This document shows, in pieces, positions 43,257 to 54,329 of a DNA stretch of 64,000 nucleotides (positions within the stretch are counted from its first letter, which is position 1; each line of letters starts with the position of its first letter). Made by a program: the position numbers and the translations under genes. Source of the DNA: Pseudaquabacterium pictum (lineage in GTDB: Bacteria; Pseudomonadota; Gammaproteobacteria; Burkholderiales; Burkholderiaceae_C). The DNA is taken from the NCBI RefSeq assembly GCF_005403045.1, contig NZ_BJCL01000012.1, positions 62,001-126,000 of the forward strand, read 5' to 3'. The notes below the pieces were generated by a model that saw only the letters and a program-made list of their open reading frames with translations, did no database searches and was not told the DNA's origin.

Positions 43257-43964
43257 ATGAACGGCAAGCTGCTGCTGATCGATGATGACGTGCGGCTGAC
43301 GGCGATGGTGGGCGACTACCTGCGTGCCAACGGCTATGAGGTGGACGCCGCCGGCTCGCTGGCCGCCGGCCGCGAACGGCTGCGCGGCGGCCCCTACGAT
43401 GCGCTGGTGCTCGACCTGATGCTGCCCGACGGTGACGGACTCGACCTCACCCGTGAGTTGCGGGCCGATGCCCGGCTCAAGCGCCTGCCGCTGCTGATGC
43501 TGACCGCCCGCGGCGAACCGCTGGACCGGGTGCTGGGCCTGGAGCTGGGTGCCGACGACTACCTGTCCAAGCCCTTCGAGGCGCGCGAGCTGCTGGCCCG
43601 GGTCAAGGCCCTGCTGCGCCGCGCCAGCCCCGAGCCGGCGGCCGACGAGGTGTTGCGCTTCGGCCGGCTGGAAATCGACCTGGGCGCGCGCCAGGCCCGC
43701 ATCGACGGCAAGCCGGCCGACCTGACCGGCCACCAGTTCGACCTGCTGGTGGTGCTGGCGCAGAGCGCCGGCCGGGTGCTCAGCCGCGACCAGATCATGG
43801 ACGCGCTCAAGGGCCACCCGATGGAAGCCTTCGACCGCAGCATCGATGTGCATGTCTCGCGCATCCGCGCCTGCATCGAGGACGACCCGAAGATGCCCAA
43901 GCGGGTGCTCACCGTGCGCGGCTCGGGCTATGTGTTCGCCCGCAAGCAGGACGCCGATGAATGA
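43257..43964 (+). CDS. OmpR/CpxR-family response regulator
   Basis: The 235-residue regulator has a receiver domain (LLLIDDDVRLTAMVGDYL, phospho-Asp in LVLDLMLPDGDG, LLMLTARGEP, YLSKPFEARELL) and a winged-helix output domain ending in RVLTVRGSGYVFAR. The ATG at 43257 follows GGGAG. Together with the downstream kinase and the upstream Spy-like gene this looks like a Cpx-type envelope-stress system. Confidence 0.95.
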   Translation: MNGKLLLIDDDVRLTAMVGDYLRANGYEVDAAGSLAAGRERLRGGPYDALVLDLMLPDGDGLDLTRELRADARLKRLPLLMLTARGEPLDRVLGLELGADDYLSKPFEARELLARVKALLRRASPEPAADEVLRFGRLEIDLGARQARIDGKPADLTGHQFDLLVVLAQSAGRVLSRDQIMDALKGHPMEAFDRSIDVHVSRIRACIEDDPKMPKRVLTVRGSGYVFARKQDADE

Positions 43965-44016
43965 GCCGCACTGGCGGCGGTGACGGCTGCAGCAGCAGCG
44001 GCGGTGGGGAGCGGGC

Positions 44017-45480
44017 ATGAAGTCGCTCTACCTGCGCATCTGGCTGACGGTGGTGGCGGCGCTGGCGCTGTTCGCGCTGGTGTCGGGCTGGCTGTGGCAG
44101 CAGCATGTCGAGCAGGAGCGCGCCCGCCTGGAGGCCGCCGCCGGCGAGCGCCTGGCGGCCTGGGCCGACCTGGTGCAGCGTGCGCTGCCGTCGGCCGATG
44201 CGCCGCTGGCCGAGCAGGCGGAAGCGCTGCGCGACTGGTCGGCGCGGCTGCAGGTGCCGCTGGCGCTGGATGACCGCCGCGGCGTGCGCATCGCCGCCTC
44301 GGAAAGCTACATGCGGCGCGAGGGCGGCCGTGGCATTGCCGCCACCGCCGTGCGCCTGGACGACGGCCGCACGCTGTGGCTGGCGCGGCGCAGCAGCCTG
44401 CGGCGTCCGCCGGGGCCCGAAGGCGCGGCCACCGAGGAGATCCTGGCCTGGCGCAACGGCAATGGCGGCGGTGGCGTGATGATGCTGCGCGCCCAGCGCG
44501 GACCGCTGCTGGGCGAGCAGCAGCCTGGGCCGGCGCTGGGCGAGCGGCCGCCGCCCGTGGGTCCGCTGCCGCCCCTGCTGCCCATGCCCTTCGGCCTGCC
44601 TGGCGCGGTGGGGCCGCTGGTGCTGGTGGCGCTGTTGTTCGTGGCCGTGGCCGCCGGCGCCTACCCGGTGGTGCGGCGGCTCACCCGCCGGCTGGAGGCG
44701 CTCAAGCTCGGCGTGCAGGCCTTCGGTGCCGGGGACCTGGCCCAGCGGGTGGACGACAACGGCAAGGACGAGGTGGCCGCCGTGGCCACCACCTTCAACC
44801 TGGCGGCCGAGCGCATCGAGGCCCTGGTGCGCAGCCACCAGACGCTGCTGGCCAATGCCAGCCACGAGCTGCGCTCGCCGCTGGCCCGGCTGAAGATGGC
44901 GGTGGCCATGTACGCCGAGCTGCCCGAGAGCCAGCGAGCCGGCCTGAAGCGCGAGATCGACACCAACGTGGCCGAGCTCGATGCGCTGGTCGAGGAGGTG
45001 CTGCTGGCCAGCCGGCTGGACGCCGGGGCCGCGCTGGACCTCAGCGATCCGGTCGACCTGCTCGGCATCGCCGCCGAGGAGGCCGCGCGGGTGGATGCCG
45101 AAGTCGAGGCCCAGGGCGAGCCGCAGCACCTGGTGCGCCCGGGCAATGAGCGCCTGCTGCGCCGCGCGCTGCGCAACCTGCTGGAGAACGCCCGTCGCTA
45201 CGGCGGTGGCGGCGAGATCCAGGCCCAGGTGGTGGCGGCGGCCGATGGCGCGGTGCAGCTGCGGGTGAGCGACCGTGGCCCTGGCGTGCCGGCCGACCTG
45301 CGCGAGCGCATCTTCGAGCCCTATTTCCGCCTGCCCGGCCATGCCGAGCGCGAGGGCGGCGTGGGCCTGGGGCTGAGCCTGGTGCGCCAGATCGCCGAGG
45401 CCCACGGCGGCACGGTGCGCTGCGAGCCGCGTGAAGGCGGCGGCAGCTGCTTCGTCATCCGCCTGCCGCGGCCGGCCTGA
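44017..45480 (+). CDS. Sensor histidine kinase (CpxA-like)
   Basis: The 487-residue kinase has a first membrane helix (LTVVAALALFALVSGWLW), a periplasmic domain with a Gly-rich and Pro-rich segment (RNGNGGGG, PPPVGPLPPLLPMPF), a second helix (GPLVLVALLFVAVAAGAYPVV), a HAMP segment (VQAFGAGDLAQRV), the H-box ANASHELRSPLARLKMA, N-box NLLENARRYGGGG and G-boxes SDRGPGV and GGVGLGLSLV. It starts 52 bp after the regulator. Its end overlaps the convergent MATE gene by 26 bp. Confidence 0.95.
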   Translation: MKSLYLRIWLTVVAALALFALVSGWLWQQHVEQERARLEAAAGERLAAWADLVQRALPSADAPLAEQAEALRDWSARLQVPLALDDRRGVRIAASESYMRREGGRGIAATAVRLDDGRTLWLARRSSLRRPPGPEGAATEEILAWRNGNGGGGVMMLRAQRGPLLGEQQPGPALGERPPPVGPLPPLLPMPFGLPGAVGPLVLVALLFVAVAAGAYPVVRRLTRRLEALKLGVQAFGAGDLAQRVDDNGKDEVAAVATTFNLAAERIEALVRSHQTLLANASHELRSPLARLKMAVAMYAELPESQRAGLKREIDTNVAELDALVEEVLLASRLDAGAALDLSDPVDLLGIAAEEAARVDAEVEAQGEPQHLVRPGNERLLRRALRNLLENARRYGGGGEIQAQVVAAADGAVQLRVSDRGPGVPADLRERIFEPYFRLPGHAEREGGVGLGLSLVRQIAEAHGGTVRCEPREGGGSCFVIRLPRPA

Positions 45481-46864
45481 CCGCGGCGCCGCCGCGCTGG
45501 TGCAGCACCCAGGCCAGCAGCGCCACCAGGCCCACGGCCGACAGCGCCAGCCCGGCGGTGGACGCGATCCAGAAGCCGCGCGCACCCTGCCAGTCGGCCG
45601 GCACGCCGCCGCCCAGGTTGAAGGCCAGCAGGTGGCCGCCCCCCAGGCCCACGCCCCACAGCGCCAGCACGTAGATCAGGGTGGGCAGGGTGGCGATGCG
45701 CCAGGCGCGCAGCACGAAGGCCGCCACCGCCTGGGCCGCGTCCACCGTGTGGAACAGCGCCACCCAGGCCAGCAGCGGCAGGGCGGCGGCCACCACCGCC
45801 GGGTTGCTGGTGTAGAGCTGCAGCACCTGCTCCCGGCCGACGAACACCGCCGCGCCCACCAGCGCCGCCAGGCCCACGCCCAGCTGCAGACCGTGCCAGC
45901 ACAGGCAGCGGGCATCGGCCAGGTCGCCGGCGCCGATGCGCTGCGCCACCAGGGTGCTGCTGGCATTGCCCAGCGCCAGCGGCAGCATGAACAGCAGCGA
46001 CACCAGGTTGGCGGCGATCTGGTGGCCGGCCACCGGCGTGGCGCCCAGGCGCGAGATGAAGATCGCCATGAAGGCGAAGCCGGTCACCTCCACGCCGATG
46101 CCCAGGCCCATCGGGATGCCCAGGCGCAGCAGCGCCCGGATCGACGGACCATGCGGCCGCCGCACATCCGGCGCCAGCAGGTCGAAGCGCTGGTAGAACG
46201 GATCGCGCCGCAGCAGCACCACGGCCACGGCGGTCTGCGCCCACATCGCCACTGCCGTGGCGATGCCGCAGCCCACCACGCCCAGCGCCGGGATGCCCAG
46301 CGCCGGCACGCCGGAGACCAGGGCCAGCGACAGCGGCACCTTCAGCGCCAGCCCGCCCAGCTGCAGCGCCATCACCGCCTTGGGGCGGGACACCGCATTG
46401 TTGAAGCCGCGGTAGACGGTGAACAGCAGCGAGGCCGGCAGCGCCACCGCCAGTGCCAGCAGGTAGCCGCGCACCTTGTCGGCCACCTCGGGCCCGGCCT
46501 TGCTCAGCGCCAGGAACGGCGCCGGAAAGGCCAGCACCGCGCAGCCCAGCACCGCGCAGCCCAGCGCCAGCCACAGCGCCTGCCAAACCTGGCGGCCGGC
46601 CTCGTGCAGGCGCTGCGCGCCGTAGAGCTGGCCCACCGTGGGGCTGATGGCCAGCACCACACCCATCAGGCCGATGAACACGGTGATGTAGCTGGCACTG
46701 CCCACCGCCAGCGCCGCCAGGTCGGTGGGCGAATGGCGGGCCACCAGCACGGTGTCGATGGTGGCGAACGCCAGCACCGCCAGCTGGCCGATGAACAGCG
46801 GCCAGGCCAGCGGCAGGATGCGCTGCACGCTGGCGCGCAGCCCGGTCGGCGCGGCCGGGGTCAT
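45455..46864 (-). CDS. MATE family multidrug efflux transporter
   Basis: The 469-residue inner-membrane protein has about 12 transmembrane helices and MATE features (FIGQLAVLAFATIDTVLVARHSPTDLAALAVGS, SPTVGQLYGAQR, PMGLGIGVEVTGFAFMAIFISRLG, ATPVAGHQIAANLVSLLFM, GNASSTLVAQRIGAGD). Such proteins export organic cations by Na+ or H+ antiport. The ATG at 46864 overlaps the upstream gene's stop by 4 bp, so the two are cotranscribed. Confidence 0.95.
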   Translation of the reverse strand: MTPAAPTGLRASVQRILPLAWPLFIGQLAVLAFATIDTVLVARHSPTDLAALAVGSASYITVFIGLMGVVLAISPTVGQLYGAQRLHEAGRQVWQALWLALGCAVLGCAVLAFPAPFLALSKAGPEVADKVRGYLLALAVALPASLLFTVYRGFNNAVSRPKAVMALQLGGLALKVPLSLALVSGVPALGIPALGVVGCGIATAVAMWAQTAVAVVLLRRDPFYQRFDLLAPDVRRPHGPSIRALLRLGIPMGLGIGVEVTGFAFMAIFISRLGATPVAGHQIAANLVSLLFMLPLALGNASSTLVAQRIGAGDLADARCLCWHGLQLGVGLAALVGAAVFVGREQVLQLYTSNPAVVAAALPLLAWVALFHTVDAAQAVAAFVLRAWRIATLPTLIYVLALWGVGLGGGHLLAFNLGGGVPADWQGARGFWIASTAGLALSAVGLVALLAWVLHQRGGAAVRPAAAGG

Positions 46865-47289
46865 GCGCCGCCGGGCGCCGTGCCCCCTGGCTGGGCCCGT
46901 TCGGCATAGCGGTTGAAGCGCCAGGCCGTGCCTTCCATGGTGATGCGGCGCCACACCGCGCGCTTCTCGCCGGGGCTCAGCACCGGCCAGTCCTGCACCT
47001 CGTCCTCGGTGCGGCCGCAGCCCTTGCAGAGCGCATCGCCCTGGGCGGTGGAGCAGATGGCGATGCAGGGCGCGTCGGGCGTGTGGGCGTACCAGGCCAG
47101 CCAGGCGTCGCGGGCGCGGGCCGGCATGCTGTCCTCATCGGCCAGGCTCTCGCGGTAGTACACCAGCAGGGCATACACCTCGGCCAGCGCCCGCACCTCG
47201 GCGCAGGCGGTGATGCCGTCGGGTGACGGAGAACGGGCGCGCCACCAGTTGATGGCGGCCTCGATGTCGGTGATGTGGATGCCGGCCAT
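46861..47289 (-). CDS. DUF3717-DUF1289 fusion protein
   Basis: The 142-residue protein joins two small domains. The N-terminal part (IHITDIEAAINWWRARSPSPDG) matches DUF3717 and the C-terminal part (PCIAICSTAQGDALCKGCGRTEDEVQDWPVLSPGEKRAVWRRI) is a DUF1289 domain with the CxxxC...CxxC metal-type cysteines. Each usually occurs as a separate protein. The ATG at 47289 is chosen because homology starts there. It overlaps the MATE start by 4 bp. Confidence 0.82.
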   Translation of the reverse strand: MAGIHITDIEAAINWWRARSPSPDGITACAEVRALAEVYALLVYYRESLADEDSMPARARDAWLAWYAHTPDAPCIAICSTAQGDALCKGCGRTEDEVQDWPVLSPGEKRAVWRRITMEGTAWRFNRYAERAQPGGTAPGGA

Positions 47290-47354
47290 GGGGGCGCGAA
47301 GCATAGCGCGCGGGGCGTGCCGTGGGCGGGCACGGGGCATGCATACTTTCGTCC

Positions 47355-48509
47355 ATGCGTGTTGCACCGTTCCCGATCCCGTTGCCAGCCTGGCGCCGCC
47401 TGGCGGTGTGGGGTCTTGCGCTGCTGGCCGTGCTGCCGGCCCGGGCGGGCGAGTTCAGCGACGAGTTCGACCGCCAGCGCTTCCGCACGGCGTTCCAGCA
47501 CGAGATCGCCTTCCGCGAGGCGGCGCTGCATGTGGCCTGGGCGGCCGAGCCGCTGTGCGACGACACCAGCGAGATCGAACCCTTCGTGCTGTGGTCGCTG
47601 CGCGGCGTGCGCAAGAGCCTGTCGGCCGACCAGCAGAAGCTGTTCACCCAGGCCACCGGCATGGACGAGCACTGGCGCATCGCCTGGCTGGACGAGGCCG
47701 CGCCCGAGGCGCTGCGTCTGGGCCAGCGGGTGGTGGCGGTCAACAACCGGCCGCTGCCTGCGCCGGGCAGCAAGGTGGAGCTCACCGCGGTGCTGCGCGG
47801 CGGCTCGGCCTTCAGCGTCGACGACCAGGCCTTCTGGCAGGTGATGCACCAGGCGCGGCAGGAAGCCATCGCCGATTCGGCCATGACCCTCACGCTCGAC
47901 GGTGGCCAGCAGATCAAGGTGTCCACCCAGACCGGCTGCGCCGGCACGGTGACGGCCACCGCCTTCGACGACGAGCCGCAGAACTTCCTGCGGCAGGAAG
48001 GCCTGCGCAGCAAGATCCCCGGCAATGCGATGCTGGCCGCGCACAGCCGTGACGAGCGGCGCTGGCTGGCGGCCTTCGGCACCTACCTGCTGGCCAGCGA
48101 GCGCAGCATCCTGCGCCAGCGCTCGTCCGACAGCGTGGGCAATGCCTTCCTGGTGGGCAAGGTGCTGGCGCTGGCGGTGCCGGGCGTGGGCACGGTGCTG
48201 TCGGCGATGGAGAGCAAGACCCAGCGCGGCCTGCAGGTCGACGGCCTGATCGGCGGCGCCGACCTGTTCGCCAACGAGGTGCTGCTGGCCATGGGCGGCG
48301 ACCCGGCGGTGGGCCTGAAGCTGTCGGACCGGCTGGCCCGTGACAAGGTGCCCGCCGACATCCTGCCGATGTCGGCCTTCCGCCGGTCGAACGTCGAGAT
48401 CCAGCTGCAGCAGCTGCAGGCGATCGAGACGGCACGCCGGCAGGCCGAGCTGGCGGCCGAGGCCGGTGCCGACACGCCGGGCGCTGCCAAGCCGGCCGCA
48501 CGACAGTAA
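47355..48509 (+). CDS. Secreted hypothetical protein (384 aa)
   Basis: A signal peptide (WGLALLAVLPARA) is followed by a helical region, a PDZ-like strand part (LRLGQRVVAVNNRPLPAPG...TLTLDGGQQIKV), and a C-terminal half with FLVGKVLALAVPGVGTVLSA and GLIGGADLFANEVLLAMGGDPAVGLKLSDRL. The tail has the rhythm of the end of M48-type metalloproteases, but I find no HExxH motif. Whether it is a non-catalytic relative is unclear. No named family is assigned. It is divergent from the DUF3717-DUF1289 gene. Confidence 0.75.
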   Translation: MRVAPFPIPLPAWRRLAVWGLALLAVLPARAGEFSDEFDRQRFRTAFQHEIAFREAALHVAWAAEPLCDDTSEIEPFVLWSLRGVRKSLSADQQKLFTQATGMDEHWRIAWLDEAAPEALRLGQRVVAVNNRPLPAPGSKVELTAVLRGGSAFSVDDQAFWQVMHQARQEAIADSAMTLTLDGGQQIKVSTQTGCAGTVTATAFDDEPQNFLRQEGLRSKIPGNAMLAAHSRDERRWLAAFGTYLLASERSILRQRSSDSVGNAFLVGKVLALAVPGVGTVLSAMESKTQRGLQVDGLIGGADLFANEVLLAMGGDPAVGLKLSDRLARDKVPADILPMSAFRRSNVEIQLQQLQAIETARRQAELAAEAGADTPGAAKPAARQ

Positions 48510-48573
48510 GGTCGCGCCCGCAGCGGCGACCAAGGGCCTTGTGCCACCCAGGCCGCCTGCGCGCGGTGCCGCC

Positions 48574-49341
48574 ATGCCCGCTTCACCCGTCCTTGCCTTC
48601 GCGGCGCTGCTGTTCGGCGGCTGGACCGCCGCTGCCGCCCAGCCCGGCGGCTGTGCCGCGCAGTCGGCCCGGCAGCAGACCCCTCTGGTCGAGCTCTACA
48701 CCTCCGAGGGCTGCAGCAGTTGCCCGCCGGCCGACCGCTGGCTGTCGTCGCTGTCCAGTGCCCCGGCCGCCGGCCAGGGCCAGCCCGCGGTGCTGGCGGC
48801 GGCCTTCCACGTCAGCTACTGGGACCGCCTGGGCTGGCCCGACCGCTTTGCCAGCGCCGACTTCACCGCCCGCCAGGCGGCGCTGATGCGCCCCTCGGGC
48901 GCGCGCTACGTGTACACGCCGCAGGTGGTGTGGAACGGGCGCGACTGGCGCGGCTGGCCGGTGTTGCCGGTGGCTGCCGAGGCGCCGGCGCGGGCCAGCA
49001 TCGCGCTGCAGCGCCGCGGCGGCCAGGTGCACGTCAGCGTGGCGCCGGGGCCGGGCGCACCGGCGCAGCTGGGCCTGTGGTGGGCGCTGTTGGAAGACGG
49101 CCACGGCTCGGCCGTGACGGCCGGCGAGAACCGCGGCGAACAGCTGCGCCACGACCATGTGGTGCGCCGCTACGGCCAGCTGCCGGCGTGGGCGGCGCAG
49201 GCCGCCGCGGCACTGCCACCGCTGACGGTGCCCGCCAAAGGCGAAGGCGGGCGCACGGCCCGCCTTCTGGTGGTGGTGACCGATGCGGCCACCGGGGCGC
49301 CGTTGCAGGCGGCCCAGCTGGTCTGTCCCGGCGCGGCCTGA
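48574..49341 (+). CDS. DUF1223 family thioredoxin-like secreted protein
   Basis: The 255-residue protein has a short signal peptide and the DUF1223 hallmark VELYTSEGCSSCPPADRWLSSL, a thioredoxin-like CxxC, followed by AAFHVSYWDRLGWPDRFA and YVYTPQVVWNGRDWRGW. The family is widespread in proteobacteria and of unknown function; the CxxC suggests a redox role outside the cytoplasm. The start at 48574 gives a sensible signal sequence. Confidence 0.9.
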   Translation: MPASPVLAFAALLFGGWTAAAAQPGGCAAQSARQQTPLVELYTSEGCSSCPPADRWLSSLSSAPAAGQGQPAVLAAAFHVSYWDRLGWPDRFASADFTARQAALMRPSGARYVYTPQVVWNGRDWRGWPVLPVAAEAPARASIALQRRGGQVHVSVAPGPGAPAQLGLWWALLEDGHGSAVTAGENRGEQLRHDHVVRRYGQLPAWAAQAAAALPPLTVPAKGEGGRTARLLVVVTDAATGAPLQAAQLVCPGAA

Positions 49342-49356
49342 GCCGCGCGCGGACGA

Positions 49357-51081
<1,725 letters not shown>

Positions 51082-51427
51082 GTTCAGGCTTTCAGCAAGG
51101 CAAGGCCGGCCCCGGTGGTTTGTGGCCACGGCAAGACCAGCCACGGCGCCGCTGACTTCAGCGGGCAGCCGCAGTGGGGTCGCACTTCGGTGGAAGGGTG
51201 GGGCGGAACGAGGCGACTGGCTGTGCCTGCGGTGCGGCGGCCCATGCGGGTGCATGACGGCTGCTGCGGAGCCCTAAACGTCCTGAAGCGACGGCATCGC
51301 CGCCAACCAGGACGGCAAGACACGGTGTGGATGCCCTGAAGGGGTCAGGGCCCGGCTCGCCAAGGGTCAGAGGGGATGAACGAATTCGCTGGCAGCAAAC
51401 ACGCCACCAGCGAAGCCTACGATTATG
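51082..51427 (-). other. 345-bp upstream region of the helicase gene
   Basis: No gene is seen. On the minus strand it would be the leader and promoter region of the helicase. It holds a GC-rich stem-like stretch near 51340-51360 and an 8-bp inverted repeat TTCGCTGG/CCAGCGAA (51385-51414) just after the GMC oxidoreductase stop, without a T-run. Confidence 0.4.
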
Positions 51428-53107
51428 TCAGAGAACCTGAGCAGCTGCTGCGGTTTCGGTCTGTGCGCCGGCCAACGCGGGGCTGGCCGTGGTGCCCGTC
51501 ACGCCCGTGGCTGCGCGCTGGCGGGCGGCGCGCACCAGGTCGGCCGCCTTCTCGGCAATCATGATGGTCGGCGCATTGGTGTTGCCGCCGACGATGCGCG
51601 GCATGATCGAAGCGTCGACCACCCGCAGCCCCTGCAGGCCATGCACCCGCAGCTCGGCGTCCACCACGTCCAGCGGGCCGGGCCCCATGCGGCAGCTGCC
51701 CACCGGGTGGTAGATGGTGTCGGCATGCTGGCGGATGAAGTCGGCGATCTGCGCTTCGGTCTGCGCGCCGGCCGAGGCGGCCAGTTCACGGCCGCCCAGC
51801 GCCGTCAACGCTGGCTGCGCCAGGATCTGCCGCATGCGCTGGAAGCCGCGCACCAGGCGCGCCAGGTCGTCGGGGTCGGCCAGGAAGGCCGGGTCGATGC
51901 GCGGCGGCACCAGCGGGTCGGCGCTGGCCAGCGTCAGGCTGCCACGGCTCTTGGGGTGCAGCAGGCAGACGTGGCAGGAGTAGCCATGGCCGAACACCGT
52001 CTTGCGGCCATGGTCGACCAGCTTGCCGATGACGAAGTGCAGCTGGATGTCGGGCGCCGGCTCGCCGGCCTGGCTGCGGAAGAAGCCGCCGGCCTCGGCG
52101 AAGTTGGTGGTCAACCGGCCGGTGCGCTGGTTGCGCCACTCGCCGATGTCGCCCAGCGTGCGCCAGGCCGCCGGCAGCGACAGGCCGAAGGACTCGGTCG
52201 AGCCCGGTGTGTCCATCACCTGCACCACGTCCACGTGGTCGTGCAGGTGCTGGCCGACGCCGGGCAGGTCATGCAGCACCGCGATGCCATGCTGCTGAAG
52301 GTGCGCGCCGGGTCCGACGCCGCTGGTCATCAGCAACTGCGGTGATTGCAGCGCGCCGGCGCTCAGCAGCACCTCGCCGCGCACCTGCAGGTTGTGGCGG
52401 CTGCCGGCGCGCAGGTATTCGACGCCGCTGGCACGGCGGCCGTCGAACAGGATGCGGGTGGCCTGGGCGCCGGTGATCACCTCCAGGTTGGGCCGGCCCA
52501 GCGCCGGCGTGAGGTAGGCCTTGGCAGCGCTGCAGCGCTCGCCGTTGCGGTGGGTGGCCTGGTACCACCCCACGCCGTCCTGGCTGGGGCCGTTGAAGTC
52601 CGCGTTCAGCGGCAGGCCGGCCTGCACGCCGGCGTCGATGAAGCGCTGGGCCAGCGGGTTGGGGCAACGCAGGTCCTGCACGCTCAGCGGGCCGTCGTCG
52701 CCATGCAGGGCATCGGCGCCACGCAGATTGCCCTCGGCCTTGCGGAACCAGGGCAGCACCTCGTCGAACGACCAGCCGGGGTTGCCGGCGGCGGCCCAGC
52801 CGTCGTAGTCCTGCTGCTGGCCGCGGATGTAGATCATCGCGTTGATCGAGCTCGATCCGCCCAGCACCTTGCCGCGCGGCTGGTAGCCGCGGCGGCCGTT
52901 CAGTCCCGGCTGCGGAACGGTCTGGAATGACCAGTTGATGCCCTTGGTCTTGGCCATCAGGGCCAGGCCGGCGGGGCAGTGGATCAGCACGCTGCTGTCG
53001 GCGCCGCCGGCTTCCAGCAGGGCCACGCGCACCTGCGGATCCTCGCTGAGGCGCGCCGCCAGCACACAGCCGGCCGAGCCGCCGCCGATCACCACGTAGT
53101 CGTACAT
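51428..53107 (-). CDS. GMC-family FAD-dependent oxidoreductase (choline dehydrogenase-like)
   Basis: The 559-residue flavoenzyme oxidises an alcohol, using FAD. It has the Rossmann motif [20 protein letters not shown] at the start, the GMC signatures [18 protein letters not shown] and [19 protein letters not shown], and the C-terminal catalytic region HPVGSCRMG...VVDASIMP...[21 protein letters not shown] lies 8 bp before ATG 53107, so this start is preferred to ATG 53128. The last 30 residues are Ala/Thr-rich. The substrate is not clear; choline, alkanols or aryl alcohols are possible. Confidence 0.93.
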   Translation of the reverse strand: MYDYVVIGGGSAGCVLAARLSEDPQVRVALLEAGGADSSVLIHCPAGLALMAKTKGINWSFQTVPQPGLNGRRGYQPRGKVLGGSSSINAMIYIRGQQQDYDGWAAAGNPGWSFDEVLPWFRKAEGNLRGADALHGDDGPLSVQDLRCPNPLAQRFIDAGVQAGLPLNADFNGPSQDGVGWYQATHRNGERCSAAKAYLTPALGRPNLEVITGAQATRILFDGRRASGVEYLRAGSRHNLQVRGEVLLSAGALQSPQLLMTSGVGPGAHLQQHGIAVLHDLPGVGQHLHDHVDVVQVMDTPGSTESFGLSLPAAWRTLGDIGEWRNQRTGRLTTNFAEAGGFFRSQAGEPAPDIQLHFVIGKLVDHGRKTVFGHGYSCHVCLLHPKSRGSLTLASADPLVPPRIDPAFLADPDDLARLVRGFQRMRQILAQPALTALGGRELAASAGAQTEAQIADFIRQHADTIYHPVGSCRMGPGPLDVVDAELRVHGLQGLRVVDASIMPRIVGGNTNAPTIMIAEKAADLVRAARQRAATGVTGTTASPALAGAQTETAAAAQVL

Positions 53108-53471
53108 GCCTGAGTCTCCTGATGTCATGGCCGGGCGCCGGACGCCGAGCGAATCGATCATAGCCAGCGGGGTCCGGCGGCCCTAGGTTGGAGTCCTGCC
53201 TCTAGAGCGCTCGGGCACCGGCCTGCAATTGAGGCGATGGCCGTGACGAAACCCTGTTACATTGGGTCCACAGACATGCACGAGGCCGTTTCCACAAGGT
53301 CTTATCCCCGTACCGCTGGAGGTGATGGTTGCGACACACGCAGCACCCGCTGAAGGCCGGCCCAGGTTTGATGAACTCCCGGTTCGACGTTTCTTGAGTG
53401 TCTCTGTCCGCGCTGGCGTGAGCTTGCGCGGTGGTTTTTCTTCTTTCACAGACTCAACAAGGAACATCCCC
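53108..53471 (+). other. Region between GMC gene and cold-shock gene, long leader
   Basis: No coding region is seen. The 3' part (about 53290-53471) is likely the long structured 5' leader usual for cold-shock mRNAs, with a T-rich stretch (GGTTTTTCTTCTTTC) shortly before the start. The exact promoter could not be placed. Confidence 0.45.
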
Positions 53472-53690
53472 ATGAGTACCAATACCCAGACCGGCGTCGT
53501 CAAATGGTTCAACGATGGCAAGGGCTTCGGCTTCATCACGCCGGAAGACGGCAGCAAGGACCTGTTCGCCCACTTCAGCGAGATCCGCAACAACGGCGGC
53601 TTCCGCACCCTGGCTGAAAACCAGCGCGTGGAATTTGAAGTGAAGCAGGGCCCCAAGGGCCTGCAGGCCGCGAACATCCGCCCGCTGTAA
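53472..53690 (+). CDS. Cold-shock protein (CspA family)
   Basis: The 72-residue protein is a single cold-shock domain binding single-stranded RNA and [23 protein letters not shown] holds RNP1 (KGFGFI) and LFAHFSEI holds RNP2. The end ([13 protein letters not shown]) is typical of betaproteobacterial Csp. It is followed by a strong terminator. Confidence 0.97.
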   Translation: MSTNTQTGVVKWFNDGKGFGFITPEDGSKDLFAHFSEIRNNGGFRTLAENQRVEFEVKQGPKGLQAANIRPL

Positions 53691-53727
53691 GGCGCGCCGG
53701 ATCTGGCCGCCTCGGCGGCCGGGCCAA

Positions 53728-53760
53728 CAAAAAACCGCAGCCTTGGCTGCGGTTTTTTTT
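53728..53760 (+). terminator. Strong terminator after the cold-shock gene, probably bidirectional
   Basis: CCGCAGCC (53735-53742), loop TT, GGCTGCGG (53745-53752), with eight T after it and a run of A before it, so it can also end the minus-strand gene at 53782. Confidence 0.93.
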
Positions 53761-53781
53761 CGTCTGCTGCGGCTGGTGCGG

Positions 53782-53964
53782 TCAGCTGGCGGCGGGTGGC
53801 GGTGCCTCGGGCGCTGCCGGCGATTCGGCCGCCGGCTCGTGGGAACCCGCATCGCCCGGCCCGCTGGGGCCGCCATGCAGCTTCTTCTGCTTCTTCTCTT
53901 CGGCCTTGCGCTTCTTGGCCAGCTCTCGCTGACGCTTCTCGTATCCGTAGTTCGGGGTCGCCAA
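53782..53964 (-). CDS. Small basic protein with Lys/Arg-rich helix (60 aa)
   Basis: The start is TTG at 53964 with AAGGAG seven bases upstream. The sequence begins LATPNYGYEKRQRELAKKRKAEEKKQKK, a conserved-looking basic helix, and ends in a Pro/Ala/Glu tail. Short proteins of this kind are common in Burkholderiales and have no known role. It converges on the terminator shared with the cold-shock gene. Confidence 0.75.
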   Translation of the reverse strand: MATPNYGYEKRQRELAKKRKAEEKKQKKLHGGPSGPGDAGSHEPAAESPAAPEAPPPAAS

Positions 53965-54045
53965 GGCGGTGCTCCTTTGAATGGCTGGCGCGCACCGGTG
54001 GCGCGTCGAAGCTTGGCGCAGCATAAGGCAAAGCGCTGCGGGTCC

Positions 54046-54078
54046 GGAAAAAGCCAAGGGCCACATGACGTGGCCCTT
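54046..54078 (-). terminator. Terminator-like hairpin on the minus strand without an obvious gene
   Basis: AAGGGCCAC (54056-54064) and GTGGCCCTT (54070-54078) form a 9-bp stem with a 5-nt loop. Read on the minus strand the stem is followed by GGCTTTTTCC. No protein gene upstream on that strand uses it. Confidence 0.55.
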
Positions 54079-54194
54079 GATGCTCACGGACGGGCCTGCA
54101 GCACAGGCCCCACCGGGTGTGTCGGCGCCGGGTACGGGTTCCGGTGTTCCGCCCATTGGTGCGGTCGGTTGTCGCCTTGACAAGGTCAGTATCG

Positions 54195-54226
54195 GCTGTT
54201 CGCGTGACGGCGAGATGACGAACAGC
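54195..54226. promoter_or_regulatory. 8-bp inverted repeat upstream of the ParA-like gene
   Basis: GCTGTTCG (54195-54202) and CGAACAGC (54219-54226) with a 16-bp spacer. It may be an operator. The rest of 53965-54329 holds no gene that I can support. Confidence 0.35.
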
Positions 54227-54329
54227 AAGGTTGGTGCACCGCAATTCGACGGCGCGGCGGACGGCGGATTGCTGCAATGCACAATCAGCAGCTTCTGCTT
54301 CGATCGACCAGACCCGGGAGCCACGCGCC

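Noticed and set aside
51385-51414. Inverted repeat TTCGCTGG/CCAGCGAA after the GMC oxidoreductase gene as a terminator.
   Set aside because: The loop is 14 nt and no T-run follows on the minus strand.
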